64,000 bases of DNA from Parasponia andersonii (GCA_002914805.1 JXTB01000069.1:913308-977307), one strand, 5' to 3'. Positions 9,942-22,900 are shown, counted from the stretch's first letter. Translations and numbers: made by a program. The notes: generated from the letters alone by a model not told the origin.

Positions 9942-12900
9942 TGCTTATTTTATCTCTTTAATTTTGGAAGTGCACCAAAAATATTTTAGGAAGATGGAAA
10001 TTGGATCAAGAAAGTATTTCTATTTGACCAATTTTTTCGTGATGAATTTTTTTGAAATGCCACATAAATACATGGAATAACAAAAAAATAAAAATAAAAT
10101 AAAAAAACTCTGGTCTTTTTTAATCTTATTGTTGTACTTTATGGCCCAAAAGTTATATATGGCAGAATACTTGTGGACTAATATGAGAAGAGAGTATTGG
10201 TAAATATTTTATCATTGATTACAATATTGCAAATTAATAGCTTACAATCCAGATAAAGTGTGAATATAAAGGGTTGATATATGAATGCACCATATTTGTA
10301 TTTAGGTATATTTAATACTAATCATCTCTCTATTTATTAAAAAGGATTTCATATTGATTAAGTAATTAGGAAATATTTTTAATAAAAGAAAATATACGAT
10401 CTCTTTATCATCTCTCACTTTACCAAGAATTCTATTGAGAGTTTTTGAGTGGTGGATTTCTATTATTAATTCTTATAACATCACTCACTACGATTATTTA
10501 AAGATATTAGTTTGTAATGATGATTCTTGTATTCAAAGAAGATTTTTTTCGCAACAAATGTGAGACACTAAGACGATTTCAAGACTTGACAATTTGATCG
10601 AATGCTCAACCAGCTCGACCACCATCCATGCTTTTGATATACTTAGTTTTAATTTATGTAAAATTATATATTTAAAATTTTTATAAATGCACCTTGGTAG
10701 TAATGATCACAAGAATATAAAATTATCACGATAAAACATAATATATTTACTATTATTCCATCTTTAATAAAATCACAAATGCGTATTTCGTATTCCAGGT
10801 TTTGATTTGGGATCTTCCTTTTATCATCATGAGCTTAAATTATTTAACTCTCATAGTGAACTAACCTCGTCAATCGTTATTGGAATGGGTGTTGGCCAGA
10901 AGGGCCATGTTGTTTATTTTTATCTCTGTATTAATTAATTTTGAACAAATATGCAATGTATAGACAATTAATGTACATTATTTGGTAGTTTAGAGTATCT
11001 CAAGATAGTTGAGGTGTTGAGTCTACATTAAATAATGAGAAAGGAGGCTGTCCATTTCACCATCGAACCTAGACAGTCCTTTGGTGATTGATCATTATTG
11101 TAATGTGTACGTAGTTGTTAGAAATTTCTTAATGGGATTCTCGAGAGAATGAGAGATTAAAAAGCTTGTCAGTGCATGCATTTCACCTTCGCCTCCTCTT
11201 ATTTCAAAAATGAAAAATATAATATAATAATGAAAGTGTTTTTTTTTCTTTTTCTTTTTTTCTTTTTTTTTTCTTTTAGCGAGTTGTGTAGATTATCTAG
11301 AGTTGGCTCGTGCACTATACAAATTGTTAAATTTCCGAACTCTGTATTATTAATCCTTTGTCGAATGAACCTTCATGATAGATTATTTTTTTTAGGTCAA
11401 AACGAATCTGTTTCTATAAATTTATTGAATCTTTTACAACAACAATGCTATTGGAAGGGTAGATTTTTGTAACCAAATAAATTATCTTCTATTCCTAAAA
11501 CAAACTTAGTTAAACTATCTACAATTTGATTAGTTTCATGAAACATATTTTTAATTATGACACTAAGGAAAAAAAAATTAAATACATCTAAAAGTAAATC
11601 ACTAAATTCAAAATGACAAATTAAATTATTATTAAAAACTTATACTACTATTAATATGTCCGATTATAAAAAATGGAGATTTAAACCAACGTCCTTGATA
11701 CATCACATGTGTTTCATATATTGGAAAACAACATTTTAAGGAAATCTTAGAATGGGGTATAAACTTTTTTTTCCTACCCATGGGAATAGTTTTTCTTATA
11801 TTACATTAAAATCAAACGATCTCAAAGAAGAAAGACTAGTATGTCCTATCTGCACCACTTTCTATAGCATTTTCTCTCTTGTTTTCTTCATTCTTCCTCT
11901 TCTGTTTCTCTTTATTGGCTGCCCATTTAAAACTCTCTTGTGGAGATGTATTCTTCCTCCTCCTTTGTCTCCCTATTTCTCTTGCCTAATGGGTTGATGA
12001 CTTGGCTTTCTTTGTGAAGTGGAACAAATTGTAGATTACCTCAAAGGCTATGGTGATCTTGGAAATTAATTTTTCCTTCCAATTCCCAGTTTCATATTTT
12101 TCTTCTGTTTGTAGTGTTGTTGGGTAAAAATCATTTGAAGATGAACAATATAAAACTTTAAATTCTGCGTTATAAATTTTTAATTAAAAATATTTTAGTC
12201 TTTCTAAGGAACAAAAGCCAAATGATTAAAATCTTGCGATTTAAAGTCTAAAACCGTAGAGCCCATAGAATATTGAAGGGATTTCTAAGAATTCTTCGAT
12301 GATTTACCCTTTGTTTCTAATTTTACCCTATATTTTAGCAAATACTAATTAATAATAATATTAAATAGAATAGATTAAAAGAGATTAATGTAAAATAAAA
12401 ATATAAGAAGAAGAACCTAAAAGGTACAAATAAGAGAACGAGAACTTAACCGTAAAAAAAAAACTAATAGAAACAACTTTCTTTTTTAACAGAACTAATA
12501 TTAAGGGATTTCAGAGAGTTTTGCTCAAAAAATTGAGTTCAGGGTTAATTTTACTAAATTATTCTTAGTTCAAAGTGTTTTTGTATTAAAAGCCTAAAAA
12601 ATAGGGTCTTATTGTAAAATAACCAAACTTTGAGTCAAATTTAAGTAAATATATAATTTTCAAATGTTATAGTAAACTGTCTTGTATATATGTTTATATA
12701 CTCAGTAAATTTGAGTACATTAATTGAAATTAATAGGTATACGTATCTACCAAATATATATGGTTACCAATCTAGTAAGTATTTTTTTTTACTTATGTGT
12801 AAGTATTTTTTTTGAGCTGTTGGATCATCATCTAATGATGATCCGACGGCTATAATGAAATGCATGAAAAGATGTGCATAATTAATGTTATTTCTTTTTC

Positions 12901-12992
12901 TAATTTGTTACAATAAAAAATATACATAATAAATTTTCATTGGCCAAAATGATATCTATGTATAGGTAAAAAAATATCTATTAAATTGATAC

Positions 12993-13032
<40 letters not shown>

Positions 13033-13075
13033 TTTAGCTATAAAATTCAAAAGGTGGCTATCTACTTAGTCAAAT
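9942..13075. other. AT-rich intergenic spacer, no gene recognised
   Basis: About 3.1 kb of AT-rich DNA. ORFs at 11176-11472 and 11752-11997 are rich in F/L/S from T- and C-rich runs and show no known domain. No coding fragment or terminal repeat was recognised apart from a TA microsatellite at its right end. Confidence 0.6.
12997..13028. repeat. (TA)16 microsatellite
   Basis: Uninterrupted TA dinucleotides just left of the Pack-MULE. Confidence 0.95.
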
Positions 13076-13084
13076 TTTAATTAT

Positions 13085-13328
13085 GGGAAAATTGTTGCAA
13101 AAGTATCCATTTTTGGTCAAAATTTATACTTAATGCTCAATCTTTTTTTTTTCTAATAGTAATAATATCTTTTGTCTAATTTTTATAGCAACCGTCAAAT
13201 TTTTCTATTAAGTGCTACATAATTGTACACGTGTAGACATCTGAGTTTTTAGGCCATTAAAAATCGTTTAAAACTTATAGAAAAATACAAAAATGAAATA
13301 AAAATGAAATTAAAGTATCAATATCAAA
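13085..13328 (+). repeat. Left terminal inverted repeat of the Pack-MULE
   Basis: Aligned with the reverse complement of 14742-14973. Long exact blocks include TTTTTATAGCAACCGTCAAA and TGAGTTTTTAGGCCATTAAA. Confidence 0.9.
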
Positions 13329-13510
13329 GAGCTTCATCTCTTTTGCACTCACCATTCTCTCTCTCACTTCCAATTTTTCCATCTTCAAAGAATGGGAAGA
13401 AGAGCAAGAAGCAAAACCACAGAAAATGTGAAGCTTCACCTACTCCTTCCATGGCAATTAAAGCTCACCACAATACTAATCTTTTCTCTTCTCACCAGTT
13501 CATCACAAGC

Positions 13511-13513
<3 letters not shown>

Positions 13514-13558
<45 letters not shown>
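13514..13558. repeat. TA microsatellite inside the Pack-MULE
   Basis: A TA run interrupted by one G at 13545. It directly follows a possible splice donor, CAG|GTATAT, after a short ORF. Confidence 0.9.
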
Positions 13559-13919
13559 GTTGATTATGTATTTATATTTGTCTATTCTGAAATTGGGTTT
13601 TCATTCTTATCTCTATTTTTCTTATTTGAAATTCGATTTGTTTTTTTTTTAATTGGTAGAGATTTCAACAAGAAAACGACAAGAAGCCTAATCAAGAAAA
13701 CGATAATATTATGAGTTACATTGATATAAGAATAGACTCATCAGTGGTTATCCCTGAAAGTTTCTTATTGTTGTACAATCAATCATCGATTCAAGACAAA
13801 GTGTCTAAGGAACTCGACCCTTCAATTCACTTGAGAGAATCAATCATCGATTCGTCGATTCCCTCTCCTCTGAGAAAGCACCCGAGGGACTCGATCAATG
13901 AGTTGATCCAGTTTTTGAT

Positions 13920-14232
13920 CCATGCCACATGGTAAATAAAGAGGTTCTATTTGCTTTAGAAATGATGGGAGTAATTGTCAATATAGGATGCAGGGCTCTT
14001 ATAGATGAGAAGAAACTGATCAAGTGTTTAGTTTGAGGTGAAATCAGAGGTACTGGTTTGGATGTATTTGAGAATGCACTGGATATTCTTCAAGAGCTCT
14101 GTGCGTTGGAGAATGTTATTCTTTTTCCTCATAAGTTATTTACTCCAGAGTCTTGTAAGAATACTGCTGAAATTATGATTACGAATCTGAAAACTTTCTT
14201 CTCAAACAAACCCTTACTATCTCTTGTCATTA
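13920..14232 (+). pseudogene. Captured C-terminal fragment of a hydroxypyruvate/glyoxylate reductase (D-2-hydroxyacid dehydrogenase family)
   Basis: From 13929 one frame reads MVNKEVLFAL, then GVIVNIGCRALIDEKKLIKCLV, a TGA stop at 14034, then GEIRGTGLDVFEN, ENVILFPHKLFTPESC and FFSNKPLLSLV. This is the order of plant HPR2/HPR3-type proteins: the end of the NAD-binding domain with the family GLDVFE motif, the catalytic-His segment (SPH in the family, FPH here) and the NLxxFFSNKPLLTPV tail. In the family the enzyme reduces hydroxypyruvate or glyoxylate with NAD(P)H. Here only about the last third is present and it is broken by the stop, so no active enzyme is expected. It lies inside the Pack-MULE, so the parent gene is elsewhere in the genome. 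Confidence 0.82.
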
Positions 14233-14741
14233 TCTCTTGTCATAAATTTCATTTTTTTTCATATTTTGATGATTTGAACAATTTAAGTATTCCTATCTGT
14301 ATCTTCTAGTGGAAGTGCATAAGAAAATAGATTTCAGTCATACAAAGTAACTCTAACTTCACTTTTAGTTAAAAATAGTATCTATAGAAGTGACTTTCCT
14401 CTCATTTATTATGCAGATACGACCCTTATTAAGATTGTTGTAGCTTCTGTCATTTTCGAATATTCTTCTATACAAGTGTAGGATTCCAACATTCATTCGA
14501 TGAAGGTGAAATGAAAGCACCATCATAAAAAGGCTTTATGCAAGTTGAGCTTTCGGCTATCATATGGTTTTTTTGGTTAAAATTACTCTGTAGCAGATTG
14601 TATGAGAGTTGACTAGCTGACTATTGAGAAAACTAGAAGACCAAGCTTTCCGGCAAGTCTCCGCCTCTAGATCGAGATATTATCTTCCAGGTCGGATGAG
14701 CCCCAGAGTCTCTAAGAACTACGACATTTAGTTACGGACTT

Positions 14742-14973
14742 TTTGATATTAATACTTTAATTTCATTTTCATATTTTTTTTATAATTTTTAAACAACTTT
14801 TAATGGCCTAAAAACTCAAATGTCAACACGTTTACAATTAAGTGATACTTATAGAAAAATTTGACGGTTGCTATAAAAATTGGACGGAAGGTATTATTGC
14901 TGTTAAAAAAAAAAGATTGGGTATTAAAGCATAATTTTTGACTAAGAACAGGTACTTTTGCTGCAATTTTTCC
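14742..14973 (-). repeat. Right terminal inverted repeat of the Pack-MULE
   Basis: Inverted partner of 13085-13328, immediately followed by the second TTTAATTAT duplication. Confidence 0.9.
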
Positions 14974-14982
14974 TTTAATTAT

Positions 14983-16166
14983 TAATCATTCACTTAAATT
15001 TCTTGAAAAAATTCATGTATTAAAAAGGTAAGGGATTCTTACGAAATTCTAGGCCCAAAATACTAAAAATTGAAAATTCCCGAGTGGTCTCAAATTTTTG
15101 TAAAATTTTGGATTGGTTGAAAAATATTACTTTTTTAAAGTTGTTCAAAAAAATAACATCTTTAATAAATATTCAGAAACATACCAATTTTCTTTGAAAT
15201 TGGTATTTTTCAGTGGTACTTGAGGTAACCAATCTAGTCATATGAGATAACGGGTCAAGTTACTTGAAGTTGAAATAAATTCAGGTAACTTGATTGGTTA
15301 TTTCAAGTATCTTATTAATTAATAAAAAATAGTATTTTTTTCTAAATATTTTAGAGAGTGATATTTTTCTAATTAAAATCAGATATTTTTCAAATAATTA
15401 CAAAATCTGAGATTTTTCAAAATTATTTTTGAAAAATTACAATAAAAAATCAAATTTCCTGTAGAGTTAATCCAACTAGTTAGCTCAATTATCCTTCAAG
15501 TGGTAAAAATCGTACTTGTCTAAATAAATTTCTAAAAGTGGTATTTTTCTAGTAAAGCATGAGATTTAAAAAAAAAAACAAAATAGGCCATCTAAGACTT
15601 TTCTTTTCTATTTTTTTTGAAAAATTACCACATAAAATCTTATTTCCTCAAAAAAGAATAACATCGGCCATATTAAATTAGTAGGCAATAAGAAAAATTA
15701 AAAGGAATTAGAGTGGGTGTCATTTTCTTATAATTCACTTTAGAATGTCCATTTTATATTTCTTTTTATAGCTATGTGGTCAGCCATGTTAATTTTTGCA
15801 CTGAATATATCAATTTGACATACTAGATTCAATTTATATATAATCAGATTTTACATTAGTTTATCCACGAATACATCGGTTATTTTGATAAAAAAATGTT
15901 TTGAAAAATGAACATCTGTTTTAAGAGACCCACAATTGAAAATTTGGCCATTTTGCTAAGAGCCCTAAAAATTTAAGTAGACATTTTCAATAACAGAACC
16001 CTAATTATCACACCAAAGTCTCGGATTAATTAGCCTAATGCTACTTTTTATGATACATGGATCAAAGTTAACAGTAGTTTATTACCTACCACTTTCAAGT
16101 AACTAAACTTTTTCTTTGGAATTCATTTGGGTAAGGACAACCAACAAAGAAAACAGTTTCTTTTTT
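14983..16166. other. AT-rich spacer with a possible decayed foldback element
   Basis: Within about 15100-15420, GGTACTTGAGGTAACCAATC at 15214 pairs with the reversed GATACTTGAAATAACCAATC from about 15290-15310, and the flanking sequence is loosely complementary. That suggests an old foldback MITE whose ends I could not place. No gene was seen. Confidence 0.4.
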
Positions 16167-16493
16167 GGGTGAATTGTAAAAAAAAAAAATACCTTCAAAT
16201 TTGAGTATTTAGTAATTTAAGCCTTGAAATTTGGATTTTGTAAATAATACACTAAGATTAAGAATTTCTAAAAATTAGACTTTTTGACCACTTTTAGCAA
16301 CCAAAAAATAATAATATCCTCCATTAAAACTAGACTAGACTCTATTCTTCTTAATTTTGAGGATTTGTTGTATTTTATCAGTTAAAATTATTCAAAAAGT
16401 CAACTCAGGGTATTAATTTTTAAAAATTCTTAATCTCACTGTATTATTTTGCAAAGTCCAAATTTCAGGCTTTAAATTGCAAAATATCCAAAT
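16167..16493. mobile_element. Foldback MITE, copy 1 of a Mutator-like family
   Basis: The left arm runs from GGGTGAATTGTAAAAAAAA through CTTGAAATTTGGATTTTG and AAGATTAAGAATTTCTAAAA. The reverse complement of the right arm repeats the same landmarks (CCTGAAATTTGGACTTTG, GAGATTAAGAATTTTTAAAA). The same sequence occurs in copy 2 at 17498-17861. The right terminus ends in a long T run and is not clean, so its target duplication could not be read. Confidence 0.68.
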
Positions 16494-16509
16494 CTTTTTT
16501 TTTTTTTTT

Positions 16510-17135
16510 ATTAAAAAGGTATAAATTAGGGGGGAAATTGGCTAATATAAATAATTACTTGGGTAATGAGTAGATTTGGCCATTTGTGCAAATAAAAGGC
16601 CCATAGAACATAATGGGCTTAAGCATAGTAGATTGGGCTTCTCCTATCTTATTCTCTTTCCAAGGCAAACTTCTGGGCCTGAAACTTCCATTCACAAAGG
16701 CTCAAAACTCTTTGGGACAAATGCAAAGTAGGCAGATGAATGGCAAAATAGCAAACTTGATATTTGATTTTATATTTTAGATATAAGGTCTCACCGAAAA
16801 GTATTGTTAGTTTGAAAGTATTAAAAATTATATACAAACTGAGGAAGCTCGTTAACAATTAAATATAAGTTGATGTGTATCCTCGTGATAATATAAATAT
16901 TTGGAGATATGTGGAATTACTACTTTTGCTCTTCCAATTATTTTATTTCTTATTACCGCACGTGTGTTTAATGGATTATTTGCATTTAGTAATAAGTTAA
17001 TAAAACTGCACTCATGGCTAAAATCTAATATCTTAGTACTCGTAGCCAAAGATAGCAATATTTCCGTTAAATATAAGAGTCATGATTTTTATATCTTTAA
17101 ATGTATACATTTCATTTGCACATGAATACATATAT

Positions 17136-17167
<32 letters not shown>

Positions 17168-17497
17168 TTCAGGATTAAACTAAACATTCTTAATTGTTCA
17201 AATATTATAAATGGTATTCAATAACTTAGTCCTATTTATTACATCGAACATAACTACAATTTCTATTCAAAGTCAACACTATTTGGAAATCGTCAGTCCT
17301 AAATGAAACATATAGTCTACAACCTTTATCTGGACATCGTGTCTACCTTTCATGTAATGGATTTTGAACTCGTTTATACCAGATAAAAAGTTAAATTTAC
17401 AACTCATAATATCTTTAATTTATTTTTCATCTTTTAGTCTAGGAGCCTTAGGAAATTTTATTTAAAATATAAATAACTTACATTATAAAATAAATAA
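16510..17497. other. AT-rich spacer between the two MITE copies
   Basis: No gene recognised. ORFs at 16649-16858 and 16901-17125 are short and low in complexity. It contains a TA microsatellite at 17143-17167. Confidence 0.55.
17143..17167. repeat. TA microsatellite
   Basis: About 12 TA units. Confidence 0.9.
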
Positions 17498-17861
17498 GGG
17501 ATAGCTGCAAAAAGATAACTGAGGTTTGGATATTCTGTAATTTACACCATAAAGTTTGGACTCTGTAAATTAATATCCTGATATTAAGAATTTCTGAAAA
17601 TTAATACTTGAGTTAATTTTTTAAATAATTTTAACTGATAAAATATAACAATATCCTCAAAATTAAGAAGAATAATAATGATTAATTTAATTTTAAAAGA
17701 GGATATTATTATTTTTTAATTGCTAAAATTAGTCAAAAAGTCTATCCAAGATATTAATTTTCAGAAATTCTTAATTTCAGAATATTATTTTGCAAAACCC
17801 AAATTTCAGGATTTAAATTATACAACACTCAATTTAAAAGTATTTTTTTTACAGATCATCC
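17498..17861. mobile_element. Foldback MITE, copy 2, with 9-bp target duplication
   Basis: The 364-bp element starts GGGATAGCTGCAAAAAG and its reversed right end starts GGATGATCTGTAAAAA. The two arms are complementary nearly to the centre. The flanks are AATAAATAA (17489-17497) and AATAAAAAA (17862-17870), 8 of 9 identical, which suits a Mutator-like origin. It is clearly the same family as 16167-16493. Confidence 0.75.
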
Positions 17862-17870
17862 AATAAAAAA

Positions 17871-18229
17871 AGATATCTTTTTATTGAAATTAAATTACTT
17901 TTACGAAAGTAAATTATTTCAGAACATTATTCCTAACACAACACCACCGGTCTGCGATATTGTGCTATCAGCACTAGAGGCGATAAGGATAGATCTATCC
18001 ATCTTAGCATAGTCAGTGTCACCATGCATAGTCCATGTAGGCACAACAGTAGCTCTCGATCTCATACTTGACAATGGCGATGAAAGAATACATTTAAACG
18101 AGTCTGATAGTCGAATCTTATCGTAATTAGGGATTGTGGCATAAAACTATGTAATTGAATATTAGATTCGCTGATTGGTAAATAAAATTACATTTTTTTC
18201 GATATTTACTTATATTTGCTTTAAATTAA
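17871..18229. other. Short spacer, no gene recognised
   Basis: It contains a somewhat GC-richer patch at 17940-18080 with no recognised coding frame. Confidence 0.5.
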
Positions 18230-19745
18230 GCAATTTAAAGTATCTTTGTACTTCCTAATTGTTTGTTAATGTAATCTTAAATAAAGTGGGACACTTGATT
18301 TAATCAAAATTATTAATGTTGTTTATTTCTATAAACAGTGCAATTTATTCAAACTGTAATTGAAAGATATTAAGACAGAAGGATATAATTGAGATTATAT
18401 TGACTTAGACTAAGATGAAAGTGAATTGAATTTGTAAGAAGTTTCGATAAAACGTAGAAAGTTCACATTCATATATTGGTTAATTTTAATATGGAGTAAA
18501 TATAAATTCTACCGATATCTTACTATCTTCAAGATGTAATGTTATATACGGCTAGAAATATATTTTACAAATATGAAATTTACTCTTCTCTTATTAAAAG
18601 TTAGAAAAAATATTATTTTAGTTATTGATTCGGGTCTTGAACTATGGTTATCAGAAATTTATAATTTATGATTATTTATAAATTAATTGTTAATTAGAAA
18701 ATTAATGATACTTAGTGATAAAAGAAATGGAGAGATTAATACACTTATACCTAACTCTTATTATAAGTATCTAGTAGAGGACACTTCATATATAACTGAT
18801 GGTTCATTCATAGTCTTCTGATTGTGTAATTTTATGAGAGTGCAAATATGGAGTCTTAATGGAGCAATCCAGGAGTTAATAAATCATTTTTATTGATTAA
18901 AGAGTTTAATGGATGAATTAAATTTACTGGAGCTTAATATTATAAACCGATTAAGCCTTCAAGCTAATAAATACTATATTGGTTATATTGAATCATAGAC
19001 TTGGGAGAATTGATTGCGCTACAGTCTAAATGGGTTGGGACCATAACTGGCCCAATACTATACAAGCCTATAGCAGTGATTTTAGAAGAAAAATACTTGT
19101 TTTTAATTTCTTAATTATTGCGATAAATATATGACATGATTTGGGTATTTCGTATAAATATTAATATTATTTTATTTTTAATTATTTAGTAATAGAAAAT
19201 TAAAAATAATTATTAGAAGATTAACTATTAGATAATTATATCTTTTTAGATTTTAGAGAATAAAAATAACTATTGGATAATATTTTACAGAAAAAGAAAC
19301 TACAAGATTGTTTTTCACAGGGAAAGTAAAACAAGGGAAAGGAGTCCCACAAGTGAAAACTCCAGCTTTCCAACCCGAAGGAACCTCTCTGTTGCAGGCG
19401 TGTGGCTCTAAATAGGAATGGGAAAACTATTTTCCTGTTCCTCAACTTTCTGTTGTTTTTCTAGAGAGAACTTTTTTTTTTTGGTTCTCACATGTTGAGA
19501 CCAAAAGGCAAGAACAAGAAAAATACCATAGTTTTAGAAACCCTTTTGATTCTATAGATACCCACATGTTCGGCCCTTGGTGTTTGAGTCACAACTTTGA
19601 AGATTTATAGGTGTCAAGAGGTAAATAGTTTCTATCGTATATAGTTTGTTAACTTAATAACCTTAAAAGCTTGGTGCTCTATCGAGTCTTTTTAGTTTCT
19701 TGAAAATTTTTAAAGCTCGTATTTTCTACTGCAATCGTGTTTGAA
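18230..19745 (+). mobile_element. Possible LTR of a copia-like element (plus orientation)
   Basis: The segment shares an ordered set of landmarks with a minus-strand copy at about 48480-50215: a 'gggac(a)cttgat' block, a 'gagtttaat...aaattta(c/t)tggagctt' block, and a 'ggttctca...tgttgaga' block near the 3' end. It ends near TTTTCTACTGCAATCGTGTT, which resembles copia LTR ends. The borders are approximate and no internal coding region is attached. Confidence 0.38.
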
Positions 19746-19935
19746 AATAACAGTTAAACCTGCCAAAATTCCTATTGAAACCCATCAAACACCACTTGTC
19801 GAAATCCTTATCAAAACCCTTCAAAATCCATGCGTCGAAACTCGTCAAAATCCCTATCCCCAAAATTCCTACATATCGATTCCTACCAATATCTTTGTTG
19901 ACATCGTGAAAAATGTCGCCCCAAGATGGGACTAA

Positions 19936-22900
19936 GAAAGTTTACCGAGTGCTGTGTCATTTGGGTTTATTAGAATCAGAGAGAATAAATTAGGTCTCTG
20001 ATGGGAATGGAGTCGTTTTGAGGTTTCCGATGGTCTTATTCATTGAGATTCATCTGCACTATACAGAGAGAAGGATTTATGGATTGCAAAGTATATGCTT
20101 TCCTAGTTTAGGAGTAGTTTTGTCCGAAGACATGGAATACAAAGTATTATTACGTGTAGCATAAGTGTCAAAATTAGGGCTACTAACTACAAAGCATATT
20201 GAGAAAATTTCTCTTAAAATTATCCTTGTGGATAAATTTCTATTGATTGTTGTTGATTTTTATCTTATAATGGCTAGAACGCTCTTGGTCAAACAGTCGA
20301 ATCATGCATTAAATGTACACACCAAAACAACGTAAATGCATGATACAAAAATTTATCTTTAAAACATTATATAGAAAGTCCAAAGAAATTTTTTTGGTGT
20401 TTTATAGTAGGTTTAAGAAGGTATGACTATTTGATTAATTTTGACTAAGTAAAATTTTAGAACGTAATTTTGAGCAAATCTAACACCAAGGATAATTTTG
20501 ATCCAATTTAACAAACTAAAAAGATATATTTTGCATTTCTAAAAATACATGTTTGAAACTGGTATTTTGCTAAAACACAAATGAAGTTTTCGCTTATCTT
20601 TTTCTATAACGGGACAAAGGAATTTAATTCAAGGGCTCAAAAAGTTAAGTGTAATAACTTATACCGATTACAATCTATAATGATTAAGAATTAAATTAAC
20701 ATTACCATTTTATTTATATCAAGTTGAAATTCTTGTTTATCCTCAATGGTGAAAAAATTGTTATACATAGCGACATTGTTTCACTTGATCTACCTTGTAA
20801 AGAATGAAGATGTACTAAATGACTCTTACCACCATGTCTAATGACAGTGACAAACTACCAATACGTAGTGATAAATCCAAAGCCGAAGGCAATGATTGAC
20901 ACTCAAAATAGAATTATCGATTTGTTGGGGGTATAACAGTTCGACCTCAAGTGCGATATATATATGTCTATGTTTCTAATATCTCTTTTGAACCGAAGTT
21001 TAAATTAGTAACGTAAATCGAGCAGTTTTTTTTATTATGATAATTGTCATGTATTTCGCTTTTGTACCTGTATATTTTTTTCTTCTTAAAAGGGGAAACC
21101 ATTTTTTTCGGTTGCAAAGTACTATTACCAAAATAAAACACGCATAAGAAAAAATAGACAAGAGGAAAAAAAGCGTCACAAATTATGAAGAAATATAATT
21201 GAAAATTATTCATTTCTATGCAAGAGCTTAATTCTTCTAAAGCTTTGGAAAAATATGCTCTTTTCGGTCCAAACCAAAAATATTGCCCTTTTATTCTTTT
21301 AAGCCTTAACCATGAACCGTTGAGTTGAGTGTCAGGCAACTATAAAGAAAGAAAACAAAAGCCAAGTTGGCTAAGAATAAGACAGAAGAGCGGGAGGCAC
21401 ATCCAGAAACGTGAGGTGGAAAGAAAGAGAGAAAACAAAATAAAATAAGATCACAACAAAACAAAACAGGTATAACGTTAAGAACCTCAGTTTGCTATCA
21501 GAAAACTACTATTGCATTTTTTTTTCCTCTCCAACGTTTGTCTTCTTATTAAATAATATACCTTTTTCAAAAACCATAGTTTTCATTATCAGTTTCATTT
21601 TAACTGAATGATGTTTATATAGAAGTTATCTTTCTCCATTTGAATGTCATGTATTACATGAAAATCATACTATAGTTAACTACTTTATAACTTAATTGAG
21701 TCTAGTAAATATCTAACGCTTTAATAATACGCATTACTAGTAGAGGAATTTTGTTTTTGTTTTTGTTTTTTTACCTTATATTGAAGAGTTAGACCGATGA
21801 ATAATTAAATAGAAGAATAATACTAAGCATATCAACTAATTTTAAATACCGACTAACGTGGCCAAGTAATATGATATGATTTAAAATTACATATTATTTT
21901 AGAATGGATCATACTATTTAAAGAGTTACGGACTATATTATATAAAGAGTTTGTTTAGGATTACTTTTAAAAAGTTGTCATTAAATCAGTAATCTAAAGT
22001 ATGCTTATTAATAACTATACTTCCTTTCTAAGTTCAAATCTTATTCTCTAAATTTAAAAAAAAGAGTATTTGTAAAAATTATTATTTTTTACATTATTTT
22101 AGAAAATGGCTGTTTTTTTGGATCTATTTAATAAATATCTATTTTTTTCAATTTTCGACCCTATGGTCTGGATTTCTGTAAGAAGCTTTTTTTTATTTAC
22201 TCAATCATTTTGCAATTTATTTTAAAGAAATTTAACCATTTTTCAGTAATGTTTGAAAAAGGACTATTTTTCAAAAATTGAATCCACATTCATGTCGTTT
22301 GGCTGAGAAGTCCTTGAAAAAATAAAATCTGTACACCAAATTAATCAACGATAGTATATATATATATATACCAAATTTAGCATCAAATATTTTACACCAA
22401 TTGTGGCATGATATAAATGATAATAGAAATAATATATAAATAGAAATTAGAGAAATAAAACTGTTAGTAATATTAAAGCACAAAATTGGAAATAAGATTA
22501 TAATAGAGAAACTAAGGCTCGTGTATTACATGGTATCCTTAAAATAGATTTGTTTCCTCTCCAAGGTTGCTCTGCATTGGTCTCCCATAATCAAACAATC
22601 TGTGAGTAGCAGTGTACACCACAATACTACTTTCGGTAAACTAGAAGTGTATAACATCTGTCATACAAGAAAACTAGGATTCTAGAGTAGTTGTTCGTAG
22701 AGAGAGTATTTTTCTTCTGTTTTTCCATATTTTTTCTCAAGATTGCAGGGAAGCCAATTTATAGAATTCAAGGAAGAAAACGTTAGCAAAAAGTGTAAGG
22801 AAAACTATTAGCAATTGACTATGGGCGGGCTGTTAAAGAACTGAGCATAACTCCACTTAATTCAAAAAATTAATGCTAGTTTCAAGTTAAAAAATCAGTT

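Larger units (their letters stand above)
13085..14973 (+). mobile_element. Pack-MULE (non-autonomous Mutator-like element carrying a gene fragment)
   Basis: The 1889-bp element has long terminal inverted repeats (13085-13328 and 14742-14973, roughly 85-90% alike by eye). It is flanked by an exact 9-bp target duplication, TTTAATTAT (13076-13084 and 14974-14982), the hallmark of Mutator-like transposition. The ends are GGGAAAATTGTTGC and, reversed, GGAAAAATTGCAGC. There is no transposase. Inside lies a degraded fragment of a D-2-hydroxyacid dehydrogenase (hydroxypyruvate reductase type) plus unidentified sequence, which fits gene capture by a Pack-MULE. Confidence 0.88.

Noticed and set aside
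13304..13714. 136-codon ORF in the Pack-MULE
   Set aside because: It crosses a TA microsatellite (poly-YI) and part of the TIR; not a single real protein. A possible captured exon in another frame is listed as a finding.
13514..17167. TA repeats as plant origin or matrix-attachment signals
   Set aside because: Simple microsatellites; nothing else supports such a role.
20968..21339. 123-codon minus ORF
   Set aside because: Biased F/Y/K composition and no known motif; likely chance in AT-rich DNA.
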